Positions 17,091 through 26,398 of a stretch of DNA of 64,000 nt are shown one piece after another (position 1 is the first letter of the stretch; every line of letters begins with the position of its first letter). The notes below the pieces were generated by a model. The model saw nothing but the letters and a program-made list of their open reading frames with translations, was not told where the DNA came from and ran no database searches. Source of the stretch: Natronorubrum sediminis (GTDB taxonomy: Archaea; Halobacteriota; Halobacteria; Halobacteriales; Natrialbaceae); NCBI RefSeq assembly GCF_900108095.1, contig NZ_FNWL01000002.1:416748-480747 (forward strand), written 5' to 3'. The translations under genes and the position numbers were made by a program.

Positions 17091-17504
17091 CTACTCGCTC
17101 GGATCGGTCTCGAGGTGTGCGGCGAGGATTGCCGTCTGCACCGTTCGAAGATCACTCTCTTGGATCGTCGCCGCGGCCTGAAAGCGCTCGCGTAACTCGG
17201 AAATGCGGCGGGGTTTCGCCGCGAGGTGAACGAGTGAAAACGCGTTCGGATCGACGGTGCGTGCCGCGTCGAACGCCGCGCGATCGTACAACGGTGCGAA
17301 CGATTCGAGAACGGCCTGAAGGAGTTCGTCGGTCGCATCAGCACCCGGATCGCCGACGGGGACGGCGTCCTGACTCTCCTCGAAGTACGTCTCGAGGTCG
17401 ACGACGCCCGCGTCGTCGTAGAGCGCTTGCGCGAGAGACTCAACGGTCGACGGCGAGAGGTAGACGCCGTAGAGTTTGTATCGATCGTCGCTCGTCATAT
17501 CCAC
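17091..17504 (-). CDS. Conserved-looking haloarchaeal hypothetical protein
   Basis: 137 residues (or 135 from the second ATG at 17498), soluble, acidic and largely helical: MTSDDRYKLYGVYLSPSTVE, then a long LLQAVLESFAPLYDRAAFDAA helix and ELRERFQAAATIQESDLRTVQTAILAAH. No cysteine motif, membrane segment or catalytic pattern is visible. It converges on the MaoC gene with an 8-base gap. I do not recognise the family. Confidence 0.7.
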   Translation of the reverse strand: MDMTSDDRYKLYGVYLSPSTVESLAQALYDDAGVVDLETYFEESQDAVPVGDPGADATDELLQAVLESFAPLYDRAAFDAARTVDPNAFSLVHLAAKPRRISELRERFQAAATIQESDLRTVQTAILAAHLETDPSE

Positions 17505-17584
17505 TCGTTCGTGACCGACCTACAAGAACGGTCGCTCGAGAACGAACGGACTCCAACGGTGATTTATCGCGTCGACGGACCGTA

Positions 17585-17728
17585 TCAAAACACGTAGTGA
17601 GCGATTTCGCTCGAGTCACACGCTGGGCACGCCTCTGGCTCGGCGTCGAATTTCGTCCCGCAGTTTCGACACTCGTAGAGCTCACCCTCGTTTTGTACGA
17701 GTACTCGAAGCCGTGTCACTACTCCCAT
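17585..17728 (-). CDS. Small zinc-ribbon protein
   Basis: 47 residues from the ATG at 17728: YECRNCGTKFDAEPEACPACDSSEIAHY contains two CxxC knuckles spaced as in rubredoxin-like zinc ribbons. An upstream ATG at 17809 extends the frame, but that part lacks the character of the family; haloarchaeal relatives usually begin about 20 residues before the first cysteine. Probably an accessory metal-binding protein of unknown role. Confidence 0.75.
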   Translation of the reverse strand: MGVVTRLRVLVQNEGELYECRNCGTKFDAEPEACPACDSSEIAHYVF

Positions 17729-18213
17729 CCCACGTAGTGCTTGGGTCGGCACAACCATGAATTGTCCTGCCAGCATTGTTCGAGAACAGACTCCGGTCGT
17801 GAGTCTCACGACAAGGCGACAGTCGTTTGCTACTCACCTTGTCAGTCTAGTACTAACTTCTCTCCTTCTCAACTGTAGTTGAATTCTGCCATGTATGGAG
17901 CGTAATAGCTAATGGCTGACGACCACTTACGAGGATTCCGAAAGTTTACAAAACTGGGCGAGAATCTGCGGTAATGTGTGGTTACTACCCAAACTTCACA
18001 AATAAATCTATAACTTGTACACCTCTCGTACCACAATATAGGGGTAATTTCTATCTGACCTTACACCACATATCAGGAGAACGGTTCTTCCTCAGAAACA
18101 TAATGAATCCATCATAAGTTAGTGAATCGGTGAATGGCCTCGAGACGATCCGTCGAAGTACGCTTCGATGCTGGTGTACGAACGGGAAGGCCAGACAACA
18201 GTCGAGGCCGCGT
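17729..18213. other. Intergenic stretch, about 480 bases
   Basis: Between the zinc-ribbon gene start and the end of the SMC-like gene, both leftward. It is AT-rich around 17850-18060 and should hold the promoter of the zinc-ribbon gene. No convincing gene, hairpin or RNA was seen. Confidence 0.55.
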
Positions 18214-20244
18214 TCAGATCTCGGTGACGTACGTGTGTGAGTCGGGGAGGGCCTGTGCGTCCTCGTGAAGGAGAGCAACGACGAGACAGTCGGCGTAATC
18301 TTCGAAGTACGCAACGAGATCGGCGATGCGATCGGAATCGATCGCCTCGAGTGAGTCCAAGAGCACAGTTGGGACGGCCTCGTGGACCTCGTGGACGAGG
18401 AAGCCCGCGAGGGCGAAGATCAATCCGGTCACCTCGCGTTCGCTCTCCGAGAGGTGATCGATGCGATCCTCGTAGGTCGTCCCGTCGTCGGCCGCGCGGA
18501 CGACGTGGAGGTCGAAGGCGGTCTTCGTTACTTTTCGACGACCCTCGCGAACCGAGCGCTCTCGTCGTTCGATCCAGATACGCTCGATGTTTCCGTACTC
18601 GAGGATCGAGAGAATCGAGTCCATGTGCTCGTTGAACGCGTCGACGGCGTTTTCTTCGAGGCGGCCGACGCGGGTTCGAAGGTCGGTCAGTTCGTCGTCG
18701 ATATCCTCACGTTCGGCCTCGAATTCCGCTCGCTCCTCGAGTTTCGTTTCGATCTCGTCGATCTGGGAGTGGACGTCGTCGTACTCCGATTCGAGGGACT
18801 CGATTTCCATCTCGAGTTGGGTGCTCTCACGGTGGGTTTCGATAACTTCGCCGTAATCTGCCGTCTCGAGCGTCTCCGCTTCCTCCTCGAGTTCCTCGAC
18901 GCGCTCGCGCTGTTCGGCCTGTTGGGTTTCGAGGTCGTCGATCCGCGACTCGCGGCGCTCGAGTTCCTCCTCGACGGCGGAGCGTCGGTCCTCGAGTTCT
19001 CGGTGGTTCTCTCGGCGCTCGCGAAGTTCGCGCTGGCGCGTCGAGAGTTCGTCGATCTGCGATTGGAGGTCGTTTCGCTCGCCGAGTTTGCTCTGATGAA
19101 GCGATCGAAGCTTTTCGACGGTGGTTTCGATGCGGTCGCGTTCGACCGACGATCCGCAGGTCCAACAGACGACGTCGCTCGACTCTTCGAGGAGTTGGTC
19201 GGTGACGTCACCGTCTGTATCGGAGCCTGCACCGGCGTCGCTGTTTGGCTCGATCTCGAGGTCGAGTCCATCTTCATCGAGTCGGTCCTCGTTGAACCGG
19301 ATGACGCTCTGGAGTTCGTTCAGCGTCGTATCGAGTGCGCGTTTTCGGTTTCGAAGCTCCTGAACGCGGCCCTCGAGGTGCTCCGGTGAATCGAGATCGT
19401 CGTCGACGGCCTCGAGTTCGTCGTCGATCTCCTCGCGTTCGGCCTCGAGTTCGGCCTTGCTCTCGCGCTCGGTCTCGAGTTCGTACTCGATCGAGTCGAG
19501 CGTCGACTGTGCGTCTTGGAGGTCGGCGACAGTCTCCTCGATGTCTGCGCGTTGCTCTCGGCTCGCGTCGATGTCGAGGTCGAACGACTCGAGTTCCGAT
19601 TCGAGTTCCTCGAGTCGCTCAGTTTTGGCTTCGATGTCGTCTTCGATCGCCTGCCGTCGCGTCTCGAGAGCCGGCCGTTCGGACTTGAGATCGTCGAGGT
19701 CGGCGAGTTGGTCGTCGATCTCTCGCTTTCTGGACTCCAGTCGCGATATTTCGGCTTCGATCTCGTCCGTGTCGATCGGCCGCATGATCAACTCACGAAG
19801 GTCGTCGCCCCGTCGAACGGTTTGTCGAGCCTCGTTGGACTCGAGCAAGAACGCGAAGAGATCGGCGAGTTCGGGGTCCTCGAGGTACGGATCGCCGTCG
19901 AATCGGACGGCACCGTCGTGGCGCTCGAGCGTGCGAGTGTAGGTTTCGCCGTCGAGAGCTAATTCGACGTGGCCCGACTCAGCGTCGCCTTTCAGCGACG
20001 GGCGGTCGCTACCGATTGCGGCCATGATCGACTGGAGAAACGACGTTCGATTAGTCGCGTTCCGGCCAGTCAGAACGTTTACACCGGGCTCCAGCGTAAC
20101 TTCGGTGGAATCGATCCCGCCGATGCGCTCGGCGGAAACAGTGATCGACGACGTAACTGACTCAGGTGGTGACACACGGGTCCGTTGTCTGTCGGAGTAA
20201 AAAATAGTATCGACTGGCGAGTGATGTCGAATTATCGCCATCAT
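18214..20244 (-). CDS. Archaea-specific SMC-related (Rad50-like) ATPase
   Basis: Up to 676 residues; the real start may lie about 30 codons later, before SITVSAERIGGID. Head segments at both ends flank a long coiled coil (about 160-600) rich in Glu/Arg heptads. A zinc-hook-like CWTC sits at residues 360-363. The ATP site is atypical: the Walker A position reads GRNATNRTS at 60-68 with no glycine-lysine pair, and the Walker B reads TVLLDSLEAID with Ser instead of Glu. LSESEREVTGLIFALAG supplies an ABC-signature-like segment. It lies directly after rdfA, as in other haloarchaea, and may act with it in chromosome or cell-shape functions. Confidence 0.85.
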   Translation of the reverse strand: MMAIIRHHSPVDTIFYSDRQRTRVSPPESVTSSITVSAERIGGIDSTEVTLEPGVNVLTGRNATNRTSFLQSIMAAIGSDRPSLKGDAESGHVELALDGETYTRTLERHDGAVRFDGDPYLEDPELADLFAFLLESNEARQTVRRGDDLRELIMRPIDTDEIEAEISRLESRKREIDDQLADLDDLKSERPALETRRQAIEDDIEAKTERLEELESELESFDLDIDASREQRADIEETVADLQDAQSTLDSIEYELETERESKAELEAEREEIDDELEAVDDDLDSPEHLEGRVQELRNRKRALDTTLNELQSVIRFNEDRLDEDGLDLEIEPNSDAGAGSDTDGDVTDQLLEESSDVVCWTCGSSVERDRIETTVEKLRSLHQSKLGERNDLQSQIDELSTRQRELRERRENHRELEDRRSAVEEELERRESRIDDLETQQAEQRERVEELEEEAETLETADYGEVIETHRESTQLEMEIESLESEYDDVHSQIDEIETKLEERAEFEAEREDIDDELTDLRTRVGRLEENAVDAFNEHMDSILSILEYGNIERIWIERRERSVREGRRKVTKTAFDLHVVRAADDGTTYEDRIDHLSESEREVTGLIFALAGFLVHEVHEAVPTVLLDSLEAIDSDRIADLVAYFEDYADCLVVALLHEDAQALPDSHTYVTEI

Positions 20245-20267
20245 CGATTGCGGCTGTTTCGTGCCGG

Positions 20268-20894
20268 TCAGGTGCTACTCGCCTGCTCGCAATCGCAGCC
20301 GCCTCGCTCGAGTAAGTCGACGATCGGATAGTCTGAGCCGCAGTTCTCACAGACGACGCGGACGTTGACGAACACCTCATAGCTGCGGTCCGTGAGCCGG
20401 TCTGCGGTCACCAGTTCTTCGAGTGTGGCGTCCGTGACGACCTGCGTCCGGCCGGAGAGGCGTTCGATCGTGGTCTGCTTTCGCTCGAGGCGGTCGGTCG
20501 GGTCTTCGTCGGGGAGGGCAGCGTCGCGGACGGACGTCAGGTAGGTGTGGACCGCCTGATGCGTGACGAAGTGTGACTGGAGCGCCTCGACGTCGATTCC
20601 GGACCGTTCGAGGTCACGGCGCTTTCGGACGGTGTCGGATCGAGGGACGCTGTCGTCCGTCAGCGTCTCGTAGAGGTGACCGACGTCGGCGTCGGTGACG
20701 GATTCGCCCGCATCGATGAGAGCAGCCCTGAGAACGGCCCGGTTGAACAGGTCGGCCAGGTCGCGCAGACTCGTTCGCTCCGTTCCGTCACCGATCCACT
20801 CCGCCTCGAGGCGAGCGCCCCACTCCTCGAGTCCGTACTCGTCGATGATGCGTTCGACTTTCGTTCGTCGTCGCCCGCTCGCGTCCTCGCCCAT
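20268..20894 (-). CDS. rdfA: Rod-determining factor RdfA family protein
   Basis: 208 residues. The N-terminal section KVERIIDEYGLEEWGARLEAEW, followed by RTSLRDLADLFNRAVLRAALIDAG, is characteristic of the RdfA family, implicated in Haloferax in adopting rod shape. A central helical part contains ETLTDDSVPRSDTVRKRRDLE, and the C-terminus holds a zinc-ribbon-like VCENCGSDYP...GGCDCE. It lies 23 bases upstream of the SMC-related ATPase gene on the same strand, so the two are likely cotranscribed. The family name is from recall of this gene neighbourhood; the biochemical activity is unknown. Confidence 0.8.
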   Translation of the reverse strand: MGEDASGRRRTKVERIIDEYGLEEWGARLEAEWIGDGTERTSLRDLADLFNRAVLRAALIDAGESVTDADVGHLYETLTDDSVPRSDTVRKRRDLERSGIDVEALQSHFVTHQAVHTYLTSVRDAALPDEDPTDRLERKQTTIERLSGRTQVVTDATLEELVTADRLTDRSYEVFVNVRVVCENCGSDYPIVDLLERGGCDCEQASST

Positions 20895-21206
20895 ACCAAC
20901 CGAGACAGAAGCCGCCGATACAAACGTTGTGGTTACGGGCGGAAATTTCGGTATACTCGGTCGGTTGCAATCCGCGCTGGTTCGGCGGTCGACACAGTAA
21001 GACTATCGACTGACGCGGGTGCCGATAGACCGTCGAGACAATTACAGGCCTATATTTGTAATGGGTCCTGTGTTCGTATCAGCCGAACGGGAGTATTTCG
21101 ACCAATACCGTCAATAGGCCGCCGTGCTCGATCAAATTCTATTCTCGCGCGTTCGATGAGCCGTTCAACCCAACCGAACACTCGCGCGCTCTCGCCGTTG
21201 GGTGGT
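20895..21206. other. Intergenic stretch, 312 bases
   Basis: Lies between the rdfA start and the end of the IclR regulator gene. It should carry the rdfA promoter. I see no gene or notable repeat. Confidence 0.5.
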
Positions 21207-21983
21207 TCACTCCGAGAACAAGAGGTTGACTTCGACGGTGTTCGCCGCCGAGAGCAGTTGGTTGTGCAGTTCGTCGTGTTCCCACTCGTTCTCGAGGCGG
21301 TGTTGTGGGCCGGCGACCGTAACCGCGCCGTGGACTTCCCCCTCGTTCGAGAGTACCGGGGCACCGACGGCGCTAATACCGGGCAAGTACTCGCCGTGGC
21401 TGTACGCGATGCCGGCCTCACGAATCGTCTCGAGTTCGGCTTCCAGGGTCTCCCGGTCCGTGATGGTCTCTTCGGTGAACGCGGGGAGGCCCCACCCCTC
21501 GACGATCCGACTCACACGGTGGGACTCGAAGTGGGCGAGCATCGCCTTTCCACCCGCAGAACAGTGGAGGTACGTCGGCGTCCCGACGGTGATACTCGAG
21601 GAAACGGACCGTTCGCCATCACACGCGCGGATGACCGTCCCCAATCCGTTTTGTACAGTCGAACACAGCACTCGTTCACCGGTCCACTCGGCGAGGTCTT
21701 CGAGAGGGGTTTCGGACGCAGCGTGGAGTGGTTCGGCGTGTTTGACGTGCTCGCCAAACGAGAGGAATCGAAGGCTCAGACGGTAGTCGGTTCCTTCCTG
21801 AACGACGTACCCTTTCGAAGAGAGTGTCGTCAAGTGAGCGTGTACCGTGCTTTTGGGGAGCCCCGTTCGCTCGGTCAGTTCGGTAACACCCGCGCCTTCG
21901 GCCTGCCAGAGTGCCTCGAGGATGTCGAGCGTCTTGACGACCGCTTGAACCCGATCCACCTCGTCCGTGCCCTGGATTGTCAT
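21207..21983 (-). CDS. IclR family transcriptional regulator
   Basis: 258 residues. An N-terminal winged helix (RVQAVVKTLDILEALWQAEG...LTERTGLPKSTVHAHLTTLSSKGYV) is followed by the IclR effector domain (SAGGKAMLAHFESH, AYSHGEYLPGISAVGAPVL). IclR proteins bind small metabolites and usually repress or activate neighbouring catabolic operons. The gene diverges from the acyl-CoA dehydrogenase/MBL pair, and a perfect inverted repeat lies just upstream of its TATA-like box, so it probably controls itself and the divergent lipid operon. Confidence 0.92.
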   Translation of the reverse strand: MTIQGTDEVDRVQAVVKTLDILEALWQAEGAGVTELTERTGLPKSTVHAHLTTLSSKGYVVQEGTDYRLSLRFLSFGEHVKHAEPLHAASETPLEDLAEWTGERVLCSTVQNGLGTVIRACDGERSVSSSITVGTPTYLHCSAGGKAMLAHFESHRVSRIVEGWGLPAFTEETITDRETLEAELETIREAGIAYSHGEYLPGISAVGAPVLSNEGEVHGAVTVAGPQHRLENEWEHDELHNQLLSAANTVEVNLLFSE

Positions 21984-22016
21984 ACCAATAGTTCCAGAGA
22001 GAGCAGTATAATTGTT

Positions 22017-22032
22017 CTGTTCTGTCGAACAG
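22017..22032. promoter_or_regulatory. Inverted-repeat operator candidate upstream of the IclR gene
   Basis: CTGTTC-TGTC-GAACAG is a perfect 6-bp inverted repeat with a 4-base spacer, 34 bases before the IclR start. A TATA-like CAATTATACTGC on the reverse strand (about 22002-22013) lies between it and the gene at the spacing expected for leaderless transcription. The repeat would cover the BRE side of that promoter, a normal place for autoregulation. Confidence 0.55.
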
Positions 22033-22129
22033 CGTAATCACAAAACACCCCGAAAGCGGGCTCCAATTGGCGTGACGACGGCCTGTGAGCCACGATAACA
22101 CTTATGTAGTCGGTTCTGTCATATAGGAT

Positions 22130-23326
22130 ATGGACTTTAGCGAACCGTCCGAGGCAGTGCAGATTACCCAAGCGCTCGACGATTTCATCGAACAGGAAGT
22201 CTCCCCACTCGAGAGCGAGTACGAGGAGTTCCTCGGCCCGGATTACGAGAAACACATCGTCGACGAGAATCATCGACAGGTACCCGAATATCGAGAGATC
22301 GTCGAAACCATCCGGGAGAAATCGGTCGAGGCTGGGTTCTACGGGATGACAATGCCCGAGGAAGCGGGTGGCGGTGACGTCGATATCCTCACTCGAGCGA
22401 TCGTCGGCGAGCACATGTCGAACCGACCGCCGGGCTTTCACAGTGCGATCTTCGGCGGTGCGGGCGGACCGACGCCCATTCTCCTCGCCTGCGACGAAGA
22501 CCAGCGCGAAGAGTACCTGAAGCCACTGATGGACGGCGAGATCACGACCTGTTTCGCACTCACCGAGCCGGGCCACGGCAGCGACGCCCACTACATGGAT
22601 ACGACCGCTGAGAAAGACGGTGACGAGTGGGTGATCAGCGGCCAAAAGTGCTACATCACGAACGGCCCGTACGCGGACTTCGTCATGGTCTTCGCGCGAA
22701 CGAGCGGCGAAGATGGGGATCTCGGCGGCATTACGTGCTTCCTCGTCGACGCGGACAACCCCGGCTTCGAAGTCGGCACGATCCACCGCGCGATGGGAAT
22801 GACCCCGGGAACGCACTCGGAACTGTACTTCAACGACTGTCGCGTCGGCGAAGACAAAGTGCTCGGCGAGGTCGACCGTGGCTTCCAGTCGGCGATGGAC
22901 TGGATCGGCGGCGGTCGAATTAACATCGCCGCTGGCTCCGTCGGCACGGCGCAGTTCCTCCTCGACATGTCCGTCGAATACGCCCGCGAGCGAGAGACCT
23001 TCGACAAACCGATCGGACACCGACAGGGCGTCTCCTTCCAACTCGCCGAACTCGCGACTGACATCGAGCAGGTCAGACAGCTCTATCGCTACGCCGCCTG
23101 GAAGATGGACGAGGGCGAGCGCGCACGCAAAGAGGAGTCTATGGCGAAGCTTCGCGGAGCCCAACTCGCCAACGACGCCGCCGACATCGCGATGCAGATC
23201 CACGGTGGTGCCGGCTTCATGAAGGAACTCCCGATCGAACGCAACTACCGCTCGGCTCGTGTCTTCCGTATCTTCGAAGGAACCGACGAGATCCAAAAGC
23301 GCACGATCGCTCGAGAACTCATCTGA
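22130..23326 (+). CDS. Acyl-CoA dehydrogenase
   Basis: 398-residue flavin enzyme that would introduce the trans-2 double bond in an acyl-CoA. Family markers include CFALTEPGHGSDAHYMDTTA near residue 145, WVISGQKCYITNGPYADF, and the closing helix QIHGGAGFMKELPIERNYRSARVFRIFEGTDEIQKR. The FEGTDEIQ turn is where several family members have their flavin contacts. Its start lies 147 bases from the divergent IclR gene, and its stop is four bases before the MBL hydrolase, indicating an operon. Confidence 0.93.
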   Translation: MDFSEPSEAVQITQALDDFIEQEVSPLESEYEEFLGPDYEKHIVDENHRQVPEYREIVETIREKSVEAGFYGMTMPEEAGGGDVDILTRAIVGEHMSNRPPGFHSAIFGGAGGPTPILLACDEDQREEYLKPLMDGEITTCFALTEPGHGSDAHYMDTTAEKDGDEWVISGQKCYITNGPYADFVMVFARTSGEDGDLGGITCFLVDADNPGFEVGTIHRAMGMTPGTHSELYFNDCRVGEDKVLGEVDRGFQSAMDWIGGGRINIAAGSVGTAQFLLDMSVEYARERETFDKPIGHRQGVSFQLAELATDIEQVRQLYRYAAWKMDEGERARKEESMAKLRGAQLANDAADIAMQIHGGAGFMKELPIERNYRSARVFRIFEGTDEIQKRTIARELI

Positions 23327-23329
23327 GCG

Positions 23330-24325
23330 ATGTCCAAGCCGACCAAACAGACCGAGCCGTCGGTCGCCTCCATCACCCGACTCGAGTTCGACATCGAGTG
23401 GCCGCCCAAACACGCCGCCGCGTACCTGATAGAGGCAGACGCGCCAATCGTGATCGACGCGGGTGATCCGAGCGACCGAGCGAGCGAGACGATCCGCGAG
23501 ACCCTCGACACGAAGGGCTACGACCCCTCTGACGTCGAAGCCGTCATCGTCACGCATCCACACAGCGACCATATCGGACAGGTGCCGCTGCTCCGTGAGG
23601 CCGGTGCGACCATCTACGCGCCCCAACCCGTCCTCGAGCGACTCGAGCGCGATGGCGACGAGTTGGCCGCGGGCGTCAGTGAGATCGGACAATCCGCCGG
23701 CTACCGCGGTGAGGCGATCGAACGCGAGATCGAACGCGCTCGAGACTCGTTACGGCGAAATCGTCGACTCCTCGCCCCGACGGCGGCAGTCGGCTTCGAG
23801 TTCGGCGAGGCGTTTACCGTCGGGGGTCTCCAGTTCGAGGCGATTCACACGCCTGGACATCAACTCCATCACGCGAGTCTCGCGACGACGATCGGTGACC
23901 AGCGGATCCTGTTCAGCGGCGACGCGCTCATCGAGCCGTTTCGTTCCGGCGCGATCCACGTCGGTATCGACCACGGCGCCTACGAGGCGATCGACGCGTT
24001 CCACGACGCGTTGGATCGGCTCGAACCGTACTCGTTCGACAGCGTCTTCCCCGGCCACGGGCCCGTGTTCACGGATTTCGATCAGACGATCGAGTTCACG
24101 CGTAACGAACTCGAGTCGCTCACGGCCGAGACCCACGAAGCGATCGTGACCGTGGGGCCGGCCACGCCGATGGAGATCACGCGCCACCGAATGGGGGAGG
24201 TTCGCTATCCCGCCCAACTCCTCGACACGCTCGGCGCACTCGGGACGTTAGAGCGCCGCGGCCGCGTCGAACACGTTACTCGAGACGGCGTGCGGTCGTA
24301 CGCGACGGTAAAGCCGACGCCGTAG
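23330..24325 (+). CDS. MBL-fold metallo-hydrolase
   Basis: 331 residues with a metallo-beta-lactamase core: VIVTHPHSDHIGQVP (HxHxDH), TPGHQLHHASL, FSGDALIEPF and PGHGPVFTDF. The C-terminal 60 residues resemble the winged-helix-like tail seen in thioesterase/glyoxalase-like MBL proteins. It is cotranscribed with an acyl-CoA dehydrogenase (3-base gap), and a paralogue at 41950 also sits among beta-oxidation genes. Hydrolysis of a CoA thioester is a reasonable guess, but no substrate is shown by sequence. Confidence 0.88.
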   Translation: MSKPTKQTEPSVASITRLEFDIEWPPKHAAAYLIEADAPIVIDAGDPSDRASETIRETLDTKGYDPSDVEAVIVTHPHSDHIGQVPLLREAGATIYAPQPVLERLERDGDELAAGVSEIGQSAGYRGEAIEREIERARDSLRRNRRLLAPTAAVGFEFGEAFTVGGLQFEAIHTPGHQLHHASLATTIGDQRILFSGDALIEPFRSGAIHVGIDHGAYEAIDAFHDALDRLEPYSFDSVFPGHGPVFTDFDQTIEFTRNELESLTAETHEAIVTVGPATPMEITRHRMGEVRYPAQLLDTLGALGTLERRGRVEHVTRDGVRSYATVKPTP

Positions 24326-24460
24326 CCGGATCTGACACGGTGTCTCGACTCGGTACTCGTTTTTGCGCCTGCTATCTGTGGTAGCTGTTGCAACGACCAG
24401 CACAATAGACTCAGATTCCAGCGCGCGAACAAAACTCGAGACAGATGTGATTCGGCGAAA

Positions 24461-24471
24461 ATGTTAACAAT
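24461..24471. promoter_or_regulatory. TGTTAACA palindrome in ABC permease promoter
   Basis: ATGTTAACAAT lies about 30 bases before the permease ATG, over the expected TATA position. A longer version, TTGTTAACAA, is found before the substrate-binding protein gene of the same transport system (27544-27553). The shared motif suggests one regulator for both ends of the transporter locus. Confidence 0.5.
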
Positions 24472-24492
24472 TACCTTGTGTATAGTGTTGGC

Positions 24493-25440
24493 ATGGCAAC
24501 CGACATGGAGCCTGTCGACCAGTCACGTCGTTTTTACGACGACGGGATTTCGATCGGCGGGTTCGAAATTACCTCGGAGGACTTCTGGGGCTGGTTGACG
24601 ATCCTGCCAGTGTTGGTCCTCTACACGCTCGTCGCACTGATACCGATCGGCTTCGCGTTCGTCGCATCGTTGCACAACCTGCCGCTTTTGAATCCACAGT
24701 GGGAGTTCGTCGGGCTCGACAATTACATCGAGGTCTTCCAGATCGATCGGTTCTGGGGATCGATGTGGCGTGGATTCGTGTTCATGGTCGGTTCGACGGT
24801 GATCCAGTTGATCGTGGGCGTCTGGATGGCACTCGTCTTGAACAAGATCTCGCGTGGCAGTCGGTTGCTGAGCACGCTCGTATTCACGTCGTATCTGATC
24901 CCGACGATTATCGTCACCATGGTGTTTTTGTTCATGCTGGATCCCTACGACGGGGTGCTCCACGCGGCGGGGACGCAACTCGGTCTCTGGGACGACTACT
25001 TGCTTGGGAACACGAGCCTCTCGATGACGGCGGTCATCATCATCAGTAGCTGGAAGTTCTCGGCGTTCGTGACGCTGTTCACGCTCGCACAACTGCAGTC
25101 TATTCCAGACCGGTTCTACGAGGCCGCGAAGGTCTGTGGGGCGACGACCTGGGAGATGTTCCGCGACATCACGCTGCCTCGACTCTACGGGGCGATTTTG
25201 GTCGTGATCTTCCTGCGCGCGGTGTTCATGTTCAACAAGTACGACATCATCTACCAGTTGACCCAGGGCGGACCGGGCAGTGCGACGACGACGATGCCGA
25301 TTCTCGCCTACAGGGAGACGTTCGAACTCGGCGCGTACGGGATGGGCAACGCCGTCGCCATCGTTATGTTCCTGTTCTTGCTCGTGAGCGGGATCCTCTA
25401 CTTGAAACACATGAATCCGAGCCAGGAGGTCCAAACATGA
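24493..25440 (+). CDS. CUT1-type ABC transporter permease (MalF-like)
   Basis: 315 residues from MATDMEPVDQSRRF; an in-frame ATG at 24478 would add five residues. It shows six or so membrane helices and the binding-protein-dependent transport EAA loop EAAKVCGATTWEMFRDITLPRL near residue 215, where the ATPase docks. Such permeases pair with a MalG-like partner to import sugars or glycerol-phosphate-like solutes. It overlaps the next permease by four bases (ATGA). The TGTTAACA palindrome upstream is a candidate operator. Confidence 0.92.
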   Translation: MATDMEPVDQSRRFYDDGISIGGFEITSEDFWGWLTILPVLVLYTLVALIPIGFAFVASLHNLPLLNPQWEFVGLDNYIEVFQIDRFWGSMWRGFVFMVGSTVIQLIVGVWMALVLNKISRGSRLLSTLVFTSYLIPTIIVTMVFLFMLDPYDGVLHAAGTQLGLWDDYLLGNTSLSMTAVIIISSWKFSAFVTLFTLAQLQSIPDRFYEAAKVCGATTWEMFRDITLPRLYGAILVVIFLRAVFMFNKYDIIYQLTQGGPGSATTTMPILAYRETFELGAYGMGNAVAIVMFLFLLVSGILYLKHMNPSQEVQT

Positions 25441-26336
25441 GTACCCAGACCGGCGGAGACGACACGCCGGACGAACCGACGTTCGGCCGCTCGTTCCGGC
25501 TCTCACACACCTACCGAAGCCTCATCTACCGAACCGGGCTCTACGGCAGCATGACCGTCCTCTTCGTGATTCTGGGCTTTCCGATTTATTGGATGGCCCA
25601 GAACGCGTTCAAGACCCGTCTCGGGCTCCAAGAGGGGATCACGTTTTTCCCCACGCCGGACATCTTCACGGTCCAGCAGTTCGACGTGATCTTCAACCCG
25701 ACGGTCGGACGCTACCTCTTGAACAGCGTCATCGTCACGATCGGTGTCGTCGTGACCGTCATCGTCGTCTCCCTGATCGCGGGGTACGGCCTCGCCCGGT
25801 TCAACTACAAACACAAGGTCAAGACGGCGCGATTCTTGCTGGTCGGCTACATGTTCAGTCCGATCGTCCTCGCGATTCCGCTGTACCTCATCTGGGATAC
25901 GCTCGGACTACTCAACAGGTACGTCGGCCTCATCCTGGCACTGAGTGCGATGTCGATGCCGTTCGCCGTCTGGTTGATGTGGAAATACATCCAGACCATC
26001 CCAGCCTCGATGGAGGAATCCGCGTGGGTCGCCGGCGCGCCGAGGTGGCGTGGCTTCCTCGACGTGATCGTTCCGCAGACGAAACCGGCGATGATCGCCA
26101 ACTCGGTCTTCGCGTTCGCGATCGCCTGGGGCGACTTCACGTTCGCGTACATCCTCATGCCCGACGATTCGGCGACGACGTTCCCGCCGGGGATCTTCCG
26201 ACTGTTCCACTCCTCGTGGGAAACCGGCTGGCCGGAGTTCATGGCCGTGAGCCTCCTCGTCTCACTGCCCGCACTCCTGTTCGCGTTCTTCCTCCAGTCG
26301 TACCTGCTGAAGGGCTTCAAGATTCGCGCACTCTGA
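25437..26336 (+). CDS. CUT1-type ABC transporter permease (MalG-like)
   Basis: 299 residues with an N-terminal cytoplasmic part and about six membrane helices. The EAA loop ESAWVAGAPRWRGFLDVIVPQTKPAM is near residue 198 and the protein ends in LLKGFKIRAL, as is usual for MalG-type subunits. It starts inside the end of the MalF-like gene, ensuring coupled translation, and is followed after 62 bases by the ATPase gene. Substrate cannot be read from the permease. Confidence 0.92.
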   Translation: MSTQTGGDDTPDEPTFGRSFRLSHTYRSLIYRTGLYGSMTVLFVILGFPIYWMAQNAFKTRLGLQEGITFFPTPDIFTVQQFDVIFNPTVGRYLLNSVIVTIGVVVTVIVVSLIAGYGLARFNYKHKVKTARFLLVGYMFSPIVLAIPLYLIWDTLGLLNRYVGLILALSAMSMPFAVWLMWKYIQTIPASMEESAWVAGAPRWRGFLDVIVPQTKPAMIANSVFAFAIAWGDFTFAYILMPDDSATTFPPGIFRLFHSSWETGWPEFMAVSLLVSLPALLFAFFLQSYLLKGFKIRAL

Positions 26337-26398
26337 GCAGCGTTTGAACAGACAATCACACGACACAATCGACACAACCACACTAACACACCAAAACC

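Noticed and set aside
21980-23692. 570-codon open frame on the reverse strand
   Set aside because: It lies antisense to the acyl-CoA dehydrogenase and MBL genes and its peptide is Arg/Val/Asp-rich without any domain; GC-rich haloarchaeal genes commonly leave such shadows.
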